64,000 nt of DNA from Micromonospora deserti. GTDB taxonomy: Bacteria > Actinomycetota > Actinomycetes > Mycobacteriales > Micromonosporaceae. The notes below the pieces were generated by a model. That model made no database searches and had not been told where the DNA came from. It was given only the letters and a program-made list of their open reading frames with translations. The stretch covers positions 1-64,000 of the forward strand of contig NZ_POUB01000007.1 of NCBI RefSeq assembly GCF_003236335.1, given 5' to 3'. Positions 40,101 to 47,442 of this stretch are shown piece by piece; within the stretch, counting starts at the first letter, position 1, and every line of letters starts with the position of its first letter. The position numbers and the translations under genes were made by a program.

Positions 40101-40301
40101 GAGGTCGAGCAGATCTCGCCGGACCGACCACTGATGGAGTACGGCGCGCACTCGCTCAACATCTTCACCACCCTCGCCGAGGTGCAGGAACGGTACGGCG
40201 TCCCGGTGCCGCTCGCGGAATTCTTCGCCGCGCCGACGGTGACCGTCCTGGCCGGGCTGGTCCGGGCCGGCCGCGCGCCCGCGACGGAGCCGGCCCGATG
40301 A
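37110..40301 (+). CDS. NRPS module, condensation-adenylation-carrier (C-A-PCP)
   Basis: 1063 residues from GTG 37110. Condensation domain about 15-440 with the active-site motif HHVILDG (near 148-154). Adenylation domain about 465-960: A3 MFTSGSTGRPKG near 610, A5 NLYGPTE, A7 YCTGDLAVRDD, A8 RGYRIELGEIE near 870. Carrier domain about 985-1050 with attachment Ser in GAHSLN. Pocket residues aligned by eye read D-V-Q-Y-C-S-L-A-V-K. The D-V-Q start is shared with the proline code (DVQLIAHVVK), so a cyclic imino acid is conceivable but not established. It starts with a C domain and has no release domain, so it probably accepts an upstream carrier-bound acyl group. Confidence 0.93.
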   Translation: MTTTVQTADPAAEPARLPITESQKGLLVVNERSPGHAVYNQLVRFDIDPAIPAETVERALATVVAVQPAMRQVFGMLPEMHARLTPPPAPDALPLDRVTTPARDFEEAVDTVLRRIGRPEFDLADGPAYRFATVRSLDEPRASILMCDHHVILDGVSMGPLVRDLEDALSGRLTGDEIQRRRIAREKAFVKELAAQNRSAGSDRVAERSREWAARLREVPPLVLAPLPGRPRQTEFTGDRVAWHLSEAETAALAETCRRLEISPFVFFSGIYGTLLARHGNVTSVLVGSPFMARRTIGAFDLGGFFVNTLPVTVEVEWGRTVDEHLGKVVRDAVDFCRANVDVTFSRLVADVRPDRSSNRNPMFSAMLAMQDTFAPESAGAVRRVLEPGNGTAKFDLWLGATPVDGRWLLELEYDRQLIAPVIADGLLTSLRDAVRTAVRDGSRRLAELFHDASTAVSVRSDGWTSHLPGNSPWEWVAAVGRRQPEAPAIEDPHRRLDYRQLLIEAERIAAGLAARGVGARAVVGLAATTLCDTVTAILGILRLGAAYLPLEPGQPAERLAYLVRRAGCDLIVGDALVADVPAVPVADLAASTAPVPEPGTDPDAPVYVMFTSGSTGRPKGVQMGQRPLANLTRWQIAALDMDAETRFLQYAPLGFDVSFQEILPTLATGGTVVSRDPIDRRMLTAILTRIAQTEVTHVYLPATALRPLVQAATARGTRLPALRYLCVSGEQLLVDDEIRDFFRAHPHATLVNLYGPTETHAVTSYRLSYRDPVWPTHVPIGVPYPRVHAYLVDATGHLAPPGVVGELFLGGECPADGYVNDPETTAARFVPDRFSNDPGAVMYCTGDLAVRDDRGDLVFLGRMDTQVKVRGYRIELGEIEAVALQVDGVRQAVAVVRGAGADREIGLFVRPDPASTVDIEQLRQRLAAALPVYMRPVWIFPIDLIPTSAPGKTDRDALLRIAEGRLAEQQAADAAVEPEYVDDLERDLAMLWARVLEVEQISPDRPLMEYGAHSLNIFTTLAEVQERYGVPVPLAEFFAAPTVTVLAGLVRAGRAPATEPAR

Positions 40302-41023
40302 CGGCCACCACACCCGGCCGGTTGGTCACCCTGCTGCGTCGCGGCACCCGGCCGGTCTGCGTGCTGCTGCCTGGCGCCGGTGGCGGCCTGCAACCGTACT
40401 TCCAACTCGCCTCGACGATCGGCCACACCCACAACGTGGTGGCGGTCCGCGCGGCCGGCCTGCTGCCGGGCGAGGAACCGGAACGGACGATCGCCGAGAT
40501 GGCCGACGCGGCGGCTCGGGCACTGGACGCCGGCGATGCCATGCCGGCCGCCGTGTTCGGCTGGTCCCTGGGTGGATCGGTGGCCTGGGAACTCGCGGTC
40601 CGGCTCGCCGAGCGGGGACACCGTCCCGACGTCGTGCTGGTCGACGCCTCGCCGCTGCCGCGCCAGGCCGCGGCCGAGGAGGACGCCCGGATCCGCGAGA
40701 CGGTCATCGGGATGCTCGGGCCCCGACCCGACCCGGCCACCGTGGACCGGGTCCGTCGGGTTTTCGACACCCAGGTCGCCGCGCTCGCGGACTATCACGC
40801 CGAGCGGCCCTACCCCGGCCGGGTGCTGACGCTGTGGTGCGCCGACGACGAGTTCGACTTCAGGCCCGCCGCCGCGGCCCGGTGGCGGGAGCTCGCCCCG
40901 GACCTGCGTACCGGCAACCTCGACGCCGGCCACTTCGCCGTCTTCGAGCCGGCCCACCTGCCGCAACTGGTCGGGGCGGTCACCCCGTTCCTCGGCCGGA
41001 CCCCGGAGGCGGTGGCCGGATGA
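40298..41023 (+). CDS. type II thioesterase-like alpha/beta hydrolase
   Basis: 241 residues. Alpha/beta-hydrolase fold of the thioesterase family: oxyanion region LLPGAGGGLQPYF, nucleophile elbow GWSLGGSVAWEL, acid LTLWCADDEFDF and His in DAGHFAVFEPAH. Such proteins clear misprimed carriers or release products in trans. ATG start in a 4-bp overlap with the NRPS gene. It resembles the C-terminal TE domain of the 54459 protein. Confidence 0.88.
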   Translation: MTATTPGRLVTLLRRGTRPVCVLLPGAGGGLQPYFQLASTIGHTHNVVAVRAAGLLPGEEPERTIAEMADAAARALDAGDAMPAAVFGWSLGGSVAWELAVRLAERGHRPDVVLVDASPLPRQAAAEEDARIRETVIGMLGPRPDPATVDRVRRVFDTQVAALADYHAERPYPGRVLTLWCADDEFDFRPAAAARWRELAPDLRTGNLDAGHFAVFEPAHLPQLVGAVTPFLGRTPEAVAG

Positions 41024-41760
41024 GTCCGCTCGCGGTGGTCAGCGGCGGCACCCGGGGGATCGGCCTGACGCTCAGCCGGCGGCTGGTCAAGCTCGGATAC
41101 CGGGTCGTCGCGCCGTACCGCAGTGACGCCCAGGCCGCCGCATCGGCCGCGGCCGAACTCGGCGAATCCTTCCACCCGCTCCAGCTCGACGTCGCCGACG
41201 CCGACGCGGTACGGGCGGCGGCCGGCACGGTGCTCACCCGGCACGGGACCCCGACCGTGCTGGTCAACAACGCGGGCATCAACATCGACCGGCCTTTCCT
41301 GGAGCTGTCCGCACTGGACTGGCGGCGGGTGCTCGACACCAACCTGTCCGGTGCGTTCTTCCTCAGCCAGGCGTTCGCTCCGGCGATGCTGGCGGCGGAT
41401 CGGGACGCGACGATCGTCAACATCGGCGCGACCACCGGCATCCGGCCGCGCCGGAACGGGGCCAACTACTGCGCCAGCAAGGCCGGCCTGCTGCATCTCA
41501 CCAAGTGCCTCGCGGTCGAGCTGGCCCCGCGGATCCGGGTCAACTGCCTGATCCCCGGCATGACCGAGACCGACGAGCTGGTGACCCGGTTCCGGCTGGA
41601 CGACCCCGCGGCCCGGGCCGCCGTCGTCGCCGAGATCCCCCGCGGCCGGATCGGCACCACCGAGGAGATCGCCGACGCGCTGGAGTTCCTGATCGGACCG
41701 GCCAGCGGATACCTGACCGGGCAGAAGCTGATCGTGGATGGTGGGCAGTTCATGTGGTGA
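41020..41760 (+). CDS. FabG-like short-chain dehydrogenase with altered active site
   Basis: 246 residues. NAD(P)-binding motif SGGTRGIGLTLS, NNAG at about residue 86, and Tyr150/Lys154 in NYCASKAG. Closest in look to 3-oxoacyl-ACP reductases, so a carrier-bound ketone substrate is likely. The catalytic Ser expected 13 residues before the Tyr is Ala137 (NIGATTGIR), with Thr next to it. Activity may be reduced, or supported by that Thr. Coupled to both neighbours by 4-bp overlaps. Confidence 0.87.
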   Translation: MSPLAVVSGGTRGIGLTLSRRLVKLGYRVVAPYRSDAQAAASAAAELGESFHPLQLDVADADAVRAAAGTVLTRHGTPTVLVNNAGINIDRPFLELSALDWRRVLDTNLSGAFFLSQAFAPAMLAADRDATIVNIGATTGIRPRRNGANYCASKAGLLHLTKCLAVELAPRIRVNCLIPGMTETDELVTRFRLDDPAARAAVVAEIPRGRIGTTEEIADALEFLIGPASGYLTGQKLIVDGGQFMW

Positions 41761-43091
41761 CCGACGTCGACGACATCCTGACCGGCGTGACGACGGCGCG
41801 AGCCGCGCTACCGCCGCCCGGCGACGCTCGCTACGACCGGTACTGCGCCGTACTCGCCGCGCACCTGACCCACTCCTGGGAAGACGTGCTGGCGGCCAAC
41901 GCCGTCGACGTGGGCCGGGCCGTCGCCGCCGGCCTGGGTGCCGACCTAGTCGATCGGTTGGCGCTGCACAAGCGCCACCTGGCGACCCTGGTCGGCCTGA
42001 TCGATCGGACGCGGGCGGCACTGCCGGCGGTGACCGCGCCAGGTCCGGCGCACCGGGCTGACAACGGCACCACCCGGCGACGGCTGCCCAAGCCGTTCGG
42101 CGTCGCGTTGATGATCTACGAGGCCCGGCCGACGGTGACCGTGGAGGGCGCCCTGCTTCCGGTGGCGGTCGGCAACGCGGCGGTGCTCCGTGGTGGCGCG
42201 GAGATCGCGGCCACCAACCAGGCCCTGGTCGCCGTGGTCGACCGGGCGCTCGCCGACGCCGAACTGCCCGACGGCACCGTCGCCATCGTCACCGACCCCG
42301 ACCGCCGGGTGGTTCGAGCGCTGCTGAAGCGGCCGGACGCGATCGACGTGCTGATCCCCCGGGGCAGCCCGTCCCTGATCGACTACTGCCGGACCAGCTC
42401 CACCATCCCGGTCATCGCCAGCGGCGGCGGCGTCAACCACCTGTACGTCGACCGCAGCGCCGACCTGGATCTCGCCGCGCGGATCGCGCTGGACAGCAAA
42501 CTCGGTGAGCCCACCGCGTGCAACACGCTGGAACTGGTGCTGGCCCACACCGAGGTGGCCCGGGAACTCACCCGGACGCTGCTGCGCACCGGTGCCGGAC
42601 TGGCCGAGCCGTGGCTGCTGCGGGTCGATCCCCGACTGGTGGCCGCCAGCACGTCGGTGGCCCGGCCCGCCGCCCCGTCCGGACCCGACGCCGCCCCGGC
42701 GGCCAGACCGACCACCACGCCGGTGGTCGAACTCACCGCCGCCGACGACGGCCGGGAGTTCCTCGAACGGTCGATCGGCATCCGGCCGGTGGCCGGCCTG
42801 GACGAGGCGGTGGACCACATCCGCCGGTTCGGCTCCGGCCACACGGAGGGTGTGGTGGCGACCGACCGAGCGGTCGTCGACGCGTTCCTGGCCCGGGTGG
42901 ACGCCGCCGCGCTGGTGGTCAACGGGTCGCTGCGCCTGCACGACGGACCCACCATGGGGTTGGGTCCGGAGCTGTCCATCAGCACCGGCCGGTTGCACGT
43001 CCGCGGGCCAGTCGACCTGTCCGCGCTACTCACCTACAGCTGGGTGATCGAGGCGGACGGCACGCTGCGTGGCGAGGGGGCGGCGTCATGA
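41757..43091 (+). CDS. ProA-like gamma-glutamyl phosphate reductase / acyl reductase homologue
   Basis: 444 residues from GTG 41757. Aldehyde dehydrogenase superfamily, ProA branch: GVALMIYEARPTVTVEGALL, VLIPRGSPSLIDY, IPVIASGGGVNHLYVD, and the catalytic Cys255 in PTACNTLEL. C-terminal DGPTMGLGPELSISTGRLHVRGP matches ProA. Primary ProA makes glutamate semialdehyde for proline. A cluster copy may supply glutamate semialdehyde or pyrroline-5-carboxylate, or reduce a carrier-bound acyl group (inference). An Ala/Pro-rich insertion sits at about residues 300-325. It contains no glutamate-kinase domain. Confidence 0.87.
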   Translation: MTDVDDILTGVTTARAALPPPGDARYDRYCAVLAAHLTHSWEDVLAANAVDVGRAVAAGLGADLVDRLALHKRHLATLVGLIDRTRAALPAVTAPGPAHRADNGTTRRRLPKPFGVALMIYEARPTVTVEGALLPVAVGNAAVLRGGAEIAATNQALVAVVDRALADAELPDGTVAIVTDPDRRVVRALLKRPDAIDVLIPRGSPSLIDYCRTSSTIPVIASGGGVNHLYVDRSADLDLAARIALDSKLGEPTACNTLELVLAHTEVARELTRTLLRTGAGLAEPWLLRVDPRLVAASTSVARPAAPSGPDAAPAARPTTTPVVELTAADDGREFLERSIGIRPVAGLDEAVDHIRRFGSGHTEGVVATDRAVVDAFLARVDAAALVVNGSLRLHDGPTMGLGPELSISTGRLHVRGPVDLSALLTYSWVIEADGTLRGEGAAS

Positions 43092-43357
43092 CCAACCGAA
43101 CCCAAGTCACCGAGGCGGTCAAGCGGCTCGTTGTCCGCGAGTCCCGGCTCAGCGTGAGCCCAACCGCGGTCGCCGACGACGAGCCGCTCAACGGCGCGTT
43201 GCTGCGGGTCAACTCGCTGGGCTTCCTCGGCATGCTCGTGCAGCTCGAGGACGAACTGGACCTCACCCTGCCGGACGACCTCTTCGCCGGGCGGGTCTTC
43301 ACCACCGTCGCCGACCTGGTCGACGTGGTCATGGACGTGACCAAGGAGGAGACGTGA
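43088..43357 (+). CDS. free-standing carrier protein 2
   Basis: 89 residues with the attachment Ser43 in LRVNSLGFLGM (Asn replacing the usual Asp). Followed by the typical helix LVQLEDELDLTLPDDLF and FTTVADLVDVV. Overlaps ProA-like and TrpB2-like genes by four bases on either side, which suggests that the substrate of one of these enzymes is bound to it. Inference only. Confidence 0.8.
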   Translation: MTNRTQVTEAVKRLVVRESRLSVSPTAVADDEPLNGALLRVNSLGFLGMLVQLEDELDLTLPDDLFAGRVFTTVADLVDVVMDVTKEET

Positions 43358-44694
43358 CCGAGGCACCACGAGCCTGGCGCAGCGTCCTGCCGCACCTCGG
43401 GTACGACCTGCCCGTCGACCTGACACCGGAGCAGGGCGCAGGCCCGGTGACCGCCACCCTGCCGCTCGAGCTGATCAGGCAGAGCGTGTCCCAACGGGAG
43501 TTCTGGCCCGTCCCGGAGCCGGTGGCCGAGCGGTACCGCGCGTTCCGCCCGGCACCGCTGTGGCGGGCCCGCCGCTTCGAGGCGGAGATCCAGGCCGCAG
43601 TGCCGATCTACGTCAAGTACGAGGGCGGCAACATCTCCGGCAGCCACAAGTTCAACACCGCGCTGGCCCAGGCGTACTACTACCACCGGGCCGGCTTCCG
43701 TGAGCTGGTGACCGGCACCGGTGCCGGCCAGTGGGGCAGCGCTTTGGCCGCCGCCTGCGCGGCGTTCGGCCTGGCCTGCACGGTGTTCATGGTCGGTGGC
43801 AGCCTGCGGGACAAGCCGTACCGGGGCAGTCTGATCCGGCTCTACGGCGCCGACCTGCACACCAGCCCCAGTCAACTGACCGCGCTCGGCCGCGACGCCA
43901 CCGGTAACCACCAGCAGGGCAACAGCCTCGCGCTGGCCATCGGTGAGGCCGTGGAATACGCCCGGACGGATCCGAAACGGGCGTTCTGCATTGGCAGCGG
44001 GGAGACGTACAGCATCCTGCACCAGTCGGTGATCGGGTTGGAGGCGATCGACCAGCTCGCCGCGCTCGGCGCCGAGGTGGACACGGTGGTCGGCTGCGTC
44101 GGCGCGGGCAGCAACTTCGGCGGCGTCGCGTTGCCGTTCTTCGCCGCCGCACGAGCTGGCGAACTGCCCCGACCGGCCACGCTGGTCGCCGCCGAGTCCA
44201 GCACCACGCCCAAACTGACCCGGGGCGTGTACGCGTACGACCACACCGACTCCACCGGCACCGGCCCGATGGAGGCGATGTACACCATCGGCAGCCGGTA
44301 CGCGATACCCCCGTCACACGCCGCCGGGCTGCGCTTCCACGGCGCGGCCAAGCTGATCTCCGCAATGCGGCACCGCGACCAGATCTCCGCGCTGGCGATC
44401 GGGCAACGGGAGGCGCTGTCGGCGGGACGTGTCTTCGCTACCAGTGAGCTGGTGTTGCCGGCGCCGGAGTCGGGGCACGCGCTCGCCGCCGCCGCCCGGG
44501 TCGCCGCCGGACAGGAACCCGATCTCGCCTCCCGGCACGGGGTGCTGGTCTGCGTCAGCGGGCACGGCCTGCTCGACCTGGCCGCCTACGACAAGCTCCT
44601 GGCCGGGCTCCCCGAGGACCAGCCGGCGGACCCGGAGGCGCTACGCGAAGCGACCGCGACGCTGCGCCCGGTCCATCCGATCGAAGGGGCATGA
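43354..44694 (+). CDS. TrpB2-like PLP-dependent synthase
   Basis: 446 residues from GTG 43354. It matches the tryptophan synthase beta-chain 2 (TrpB2) type as I recall it: RPAPLWRARRFE, NISGSHKFNTALAQAYYY with PLP Lys99, TGTGAGQWGSALAAACA, LHQSVIGLEA and GCVGAGSNFGG for the PLP phosphate. Such enzymes perform beta-replacement on serine through an aminoacrylate. No trpA or other Trp gene is near, and it lies between two carrier-protein genes. It probably makes an unusual beta-substituted amino acid, or acts on a carrier-bound substrate (inference). Divergent paralogue rather than housekeeping TrpB. Confidence 0.85.
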   Translation: MTEAPRAWRSVLPHLGYDLPVDLTPEQGAGPVTATLPLELIRQSVSQREFWPVPEPVAERYRAFRPAPLWRARRFEAEIQAAVPIYVKYEGGNISGSHKFNTALAQAYYYHRAGFRELVTGTGAGQWGSALAAACAAFGLACTVFMVGGSLRDKPYRGSLIRLYGADLHTSPSQLTALGRDATGNHQQGNSLALAIGEAVEYARTDPKRAFCIGSGETYSILHQSVIGLEAIDQLAALGAEVDTVVGCVGAGSNFGGVALPFFAAARAGELPRPATLVAAESSTTPKLTRGVYAYDHTDSTGTGPMEAMYTIGSRYAIPPSHAAGLRFHGAAKLISAMRHRDQISALAIGQREALSAGRVFATSELVLPAPESGHALAAAARVAAGQEPDLASRHGVLVCVSGHGLLDLAAYDKLLAGLPEDQPADPEALREATATLRPVHPIEGA

Positions 44695-44695
44695 C

Positions 44696-45943
44696 ATGCT
44701 CGTTGTACCACCGGTGCCGACCCGCAGCCGGGAGTGGACGCCGATCCTGGCCGGTCTTCGTGCCGACCTGCTGGACTGTCTGCAGGTGAACCTCGCCGCG
44801 CTGGCGGACCGGGCCTACCGGCCGGGGGCCCACCTGGCGTTCGGCGCCGCGCTGCGGTTCGACCCGGCCCCGGGACCGGCCGGTCCGCCGACCGTGGTCG
44901 CCGGGCCGGACCAGCGTCTGGCCGAGGCGGACGAGCTGCTCGGCCTGCGGGTCGACCAGCGGTGGGATGACGTGTCCGGCGCGCGGCTGCGGGAGCTGGT
45001 GACGCGCCGGGCACCGCTGTACGTGGTCGCCGACGCGTTCACCATGGGCTGGCTGCCCTACGCCGGCAACCAGCACATGGAGCACAGCTTCCTGCTCGTC
45101 GAGGGGGGCCAGACCTGCCTCGTGGTGGACGGCTACCACAACTCCACCCAGTGGGGCGACGTACGGCCCGGAGCCTGGCGGTTGTCCGCGGCGGAGTTCG
45201 ACGCCGCGGTGCCTCGGGCCAGCGCGATGACCATCACGGCGGTGGGCGCCCCGTCGCTGGACCGGGCGGTGGTCCTGCGCACGAACGCCGCCGTGCTGAG
45301 CAGGGCGACCAACCGGATCGAGGAGTACCTGTCTGCGGTCCGGGACCGGGCCGGTGAGCCTGAGGTGGCGAGCCAACTGGTCCTCGACGTGTGGCTGCTC
45401 GGCCGGTCCCGGGCGCTGCACGCCGCCTGGTTGGCCGCGCAGCCCGAACGGATCGGTGCGGCGGAGACCGCCGGTCAGGCCGAGTCCTGGCTCGCGCTGG
45501 CCGCGCAGAGCTACGTGACGATGCGGCGGGTCCGGCGCAACGGCGCGTTCCCCGCCGCCGTGCTCGACCAGCTCGCCGAGCTGCTGCGCGGCGACGTGGC
45601 GCTGGCCCGGCGGCTGGCCGGCGACGACGCCCCGCCCGTGGCCACCGGCCCGGCGTCGCCACCACCGGAGCCGGTCGACCCGGACCAGATCCGTGCCGTG
45701 CTCGTCGCCGAGGTCGGCGCGGTGTTCGGGGTCGGCGCCGAGGTGTTGGCCACCGGGCCCGCGCTGCGGACGCTTCCCGGCTTCAACTCGTTCCGGCTGG
45801 TGGAGGTGATCGAACGGGTGGAGACCCGGTTGGGGGTCGAGGTGGACCCGGACCACCTCACCGGGACGGCCCTGCACGACCTGGACTCGCTGCACGCCCT
45901 GTTCCGCCGGGCCCGGCAGTCCGCCCGGATGGCGGCGGGCTGA
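44696..45943 (+). CDS. BtrH-like cysteine acyltransferase/peptidase-fold protein fused to a carrier domain
   Basis: 415 residues from ATG 44696. The first ~330 residues resemble the N-terminal domain family of BtrH, which transfers an aminoacyl group from a carrier protein in butirosin synthesis. A possible papain-like triad is Cys28 (LLDCLQVN), His130 (HMEHSFLLV) and Asp145 (VVDGYHN). The C-terminal ~80 residues are a carrier domain with attachment Ser365 in LPGFNSFRLVEV. Its triad spacing (102 and 15 residues) nearly equals that of the 51929 protein. The fusion suggests acyl transfer to or from its own carrier. Family assignment rests on motif pattern only. Confidence 0.62.
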   Translation: MLVVPPVPTRSREWTPILAGLRADLLDCLQVNLAALADRAYRPGAHLAFGAALRFDPAPGPAGPPTVVAGPDQRLAEADELLGLRVDQRWDDVSGARLRELVTRRAPLYVVADAFTMGWLPYAGNQHMEHSFLLVEGGQTCLVVDGYHNSTQWGDVRPGAWRLSAAEFDAAVPRASAMTITAVGAPSLDRAVVLRTNAAVLSRATNRIEEYLSAVRDRAGEPEVASQLVLDVWLLGRSRALHAAWLAAQPERIGAAETAGQAESWLALAAQSYVTMRRVRRNGAFPAAVLDQLAELLRGDVALARRLAGDDAPPVATGPASPPPEPVDPDQIRAVLVAEVGAVFGVGAEVLATGPALRTLPGFNSFRLVEVIERVETRLGVEVDPDHLTGTALHDLDSLHALFRRARQSARMAAG

Positions 45944-47442
45944 TGAGCGACCTACTGCACGACCTGCTGGACCGCTCGGCGACGACCTGGCCGGAATCGA
46001 CCGCGGTCGGCCACGACGGGGAGACGCTCAGCTACGCCGCGGTTGCCGCGGCCAGCCGCCGGCTCGCCGGCTGGCTCATCGGGCGGGGTGTCCGGCGGGG
46101 CGACCGGGTGGTCGTCTGCCTGCCCAACGACCTGCTGCTGCCGGCGCTGCTGTACGCGTGTTCTCGGATCGGCGCCGTGTTCAGCGTGGTCAACGACCAG
46201 TCACCGGCGGTCACCCTGGCGCACGTGCTGACCGACGCGGAGCCGATGCTGCTGGTCAGCGACTCGCCGGTGGCGGCTGCCGTCGCCGTCGACCACCAGA
46301 CCCCGACAGCCGGGCTGGCGGAGCTGCGCCGGGCCGGGCGGGGCGGGCCCCACGAACGAATCGCCACGACGCCGCTGGCGGTCGACCCAGTCTGCCTGAT
46401 CTACACCTCGGGCAGCACCGGCATGCCCAAGGCGGTGGTCTCCACCCACGCCCAGGTGGTCTTCGCGGCCGGGGCCATCGCCTCGCAGCTCGGCTACCGG
46501 CCCGACGACGTGGTCTACTGCGCGGTGCCGCTGTCCTTCGACTACGGCTTGTACCAGATCCTCCTCAGCACCCTGGCCGGCGCCCGGCTTCAGCTCGGCC
46601 CGCCGGGGGTGGCCGGCCCGATGCTGGCCCGCGAGCTGGTCGCGCACCGGGCCACCGTGCTGCCGGCAGTGCCCGCGCTAGCCCGCGGCCTGGCCAGGAT
46701 GCTGTCCCGCCCCGGTGCGACGGCGCCGGCGCTGCGGTTGCTCACCAACACCGGCGCTGTGATGCCTCCGGAGGTGCTGCGGGAACTGCGCTCCCGGATC
46801 CCGACGCTGCGGGTGCAGCTGATGTTCGGGTTGACCGAGTGCAAGCGGGCCGCAATCATGCCGGCCGACGAGGACCAGCGCCGACCCGGGGCGAGCGGGC
46901 GGGCGCTGCCCGGCACGGAGATCCTCATCGTGGACGAGGACGGTGCGTCGCTGCCGGCGGGCACGGTCGGCGAGATCGTGGTACGCGGGCCGCACGTGAT
47001 GGCAGGTTACTGGCGCCGGCCCGCGCTCACCGCGCAGCGGTTCCCCCGGGTCGAGGGCCTCTTCCCCCAGCTGCGTACCGGTGACTACGGATGGCTCGAC
47101 GACGACGGCTACCTCCACTTCGTGGGGCGGCGGGACGACATCTACAAGGAGCGGGGCACCCGGGTCAGCGTCACCGAGGTGGAGGCGGCGGCGTACCGCG
47201 TACCCGGGGTCGAGGCGGCCGCCGTGCTGCCCCCGCGGGCCGAGGACGCCTCCGACTCGGCCACCCTGTTCGTGGTCAGCGACCTGACCACGCAGCAGGT
47301 GCTGCACGCGCTGCGCGCCGAGCTCGACGAGATCAAGATGCCGCGTACCTGCCTGGTCCTGCCGGAGATCCCGTTGACCCGCAACGGGAAGGTCGACCGG
47401 GCGGCGCTGTACCAGGTGTGGCAGGAGCGGGCCCATGTCTAG
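45943..47442 (+). CDS. AMP-forming acyl/aminoacyl ligase
   Basis: 499 residues of the adenylate-forming superfamily, acyl-CoA synthetase-like rather than a classic NRPS A domain. Motifs: LIYTSGSTGMPKAVV, MFGLTECKRAAIM, RTGDYGWLDDDGYLHFVGRRDDIYK and the catalytic Lys in LTRNGKVDRAAL. It directly precedes a PLP decarboxylase and a carrier protein gene. The trio matches VinN-VinO-VinL of macrolactam starter synthesis, where the ligase attaches an acidic amino acid to the carrier through its side-chain carboxyl. The start overlaps the previous stop (TGATG). Confidence 0.87.
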   Translation: MSDLLHDLLDRSATTWPESTAVGHDGETLSYAAVAAASRRLAGWLIGRGVRRGDRVVVCLPNDLLLPALLYACSRIGAVFSVVNDQSPAVTLAHVLTDAEPMLLVSDSPVAAAVAVDHQTPTAGLAELRRAGRGGPHERIATTPLAVDPVCLIYTSGSTGMPKAVVSTHAQVVFAAGAIASQLGYRPDDVVYCAVPLSFDYGLYQILLSTLAGARLQLGPPGVAGPMLARELVAHRATVLPAVPALARGLARMLSRPGATAPALRLLTNTGAVMPPEVLRELRSRIPTLRVQLMFGLTECKRAAIMPADEDQRRPGASGRALPGTEILIVDEDGASLPAGTVGEIVVRGPHVMAGYWRRPALTAQRFPRVEGLFPQLRTGDYGWLDDDGYLHFVGRRDDIYKERGTRVSVTEVEAAAYRVPGVEAAAVLPPRAEDASDSATLFVVSDLTTQQVLHALRAELDEIKMPRTCLVLPEIPLTRNGKVDRAALYQVWQERAHV

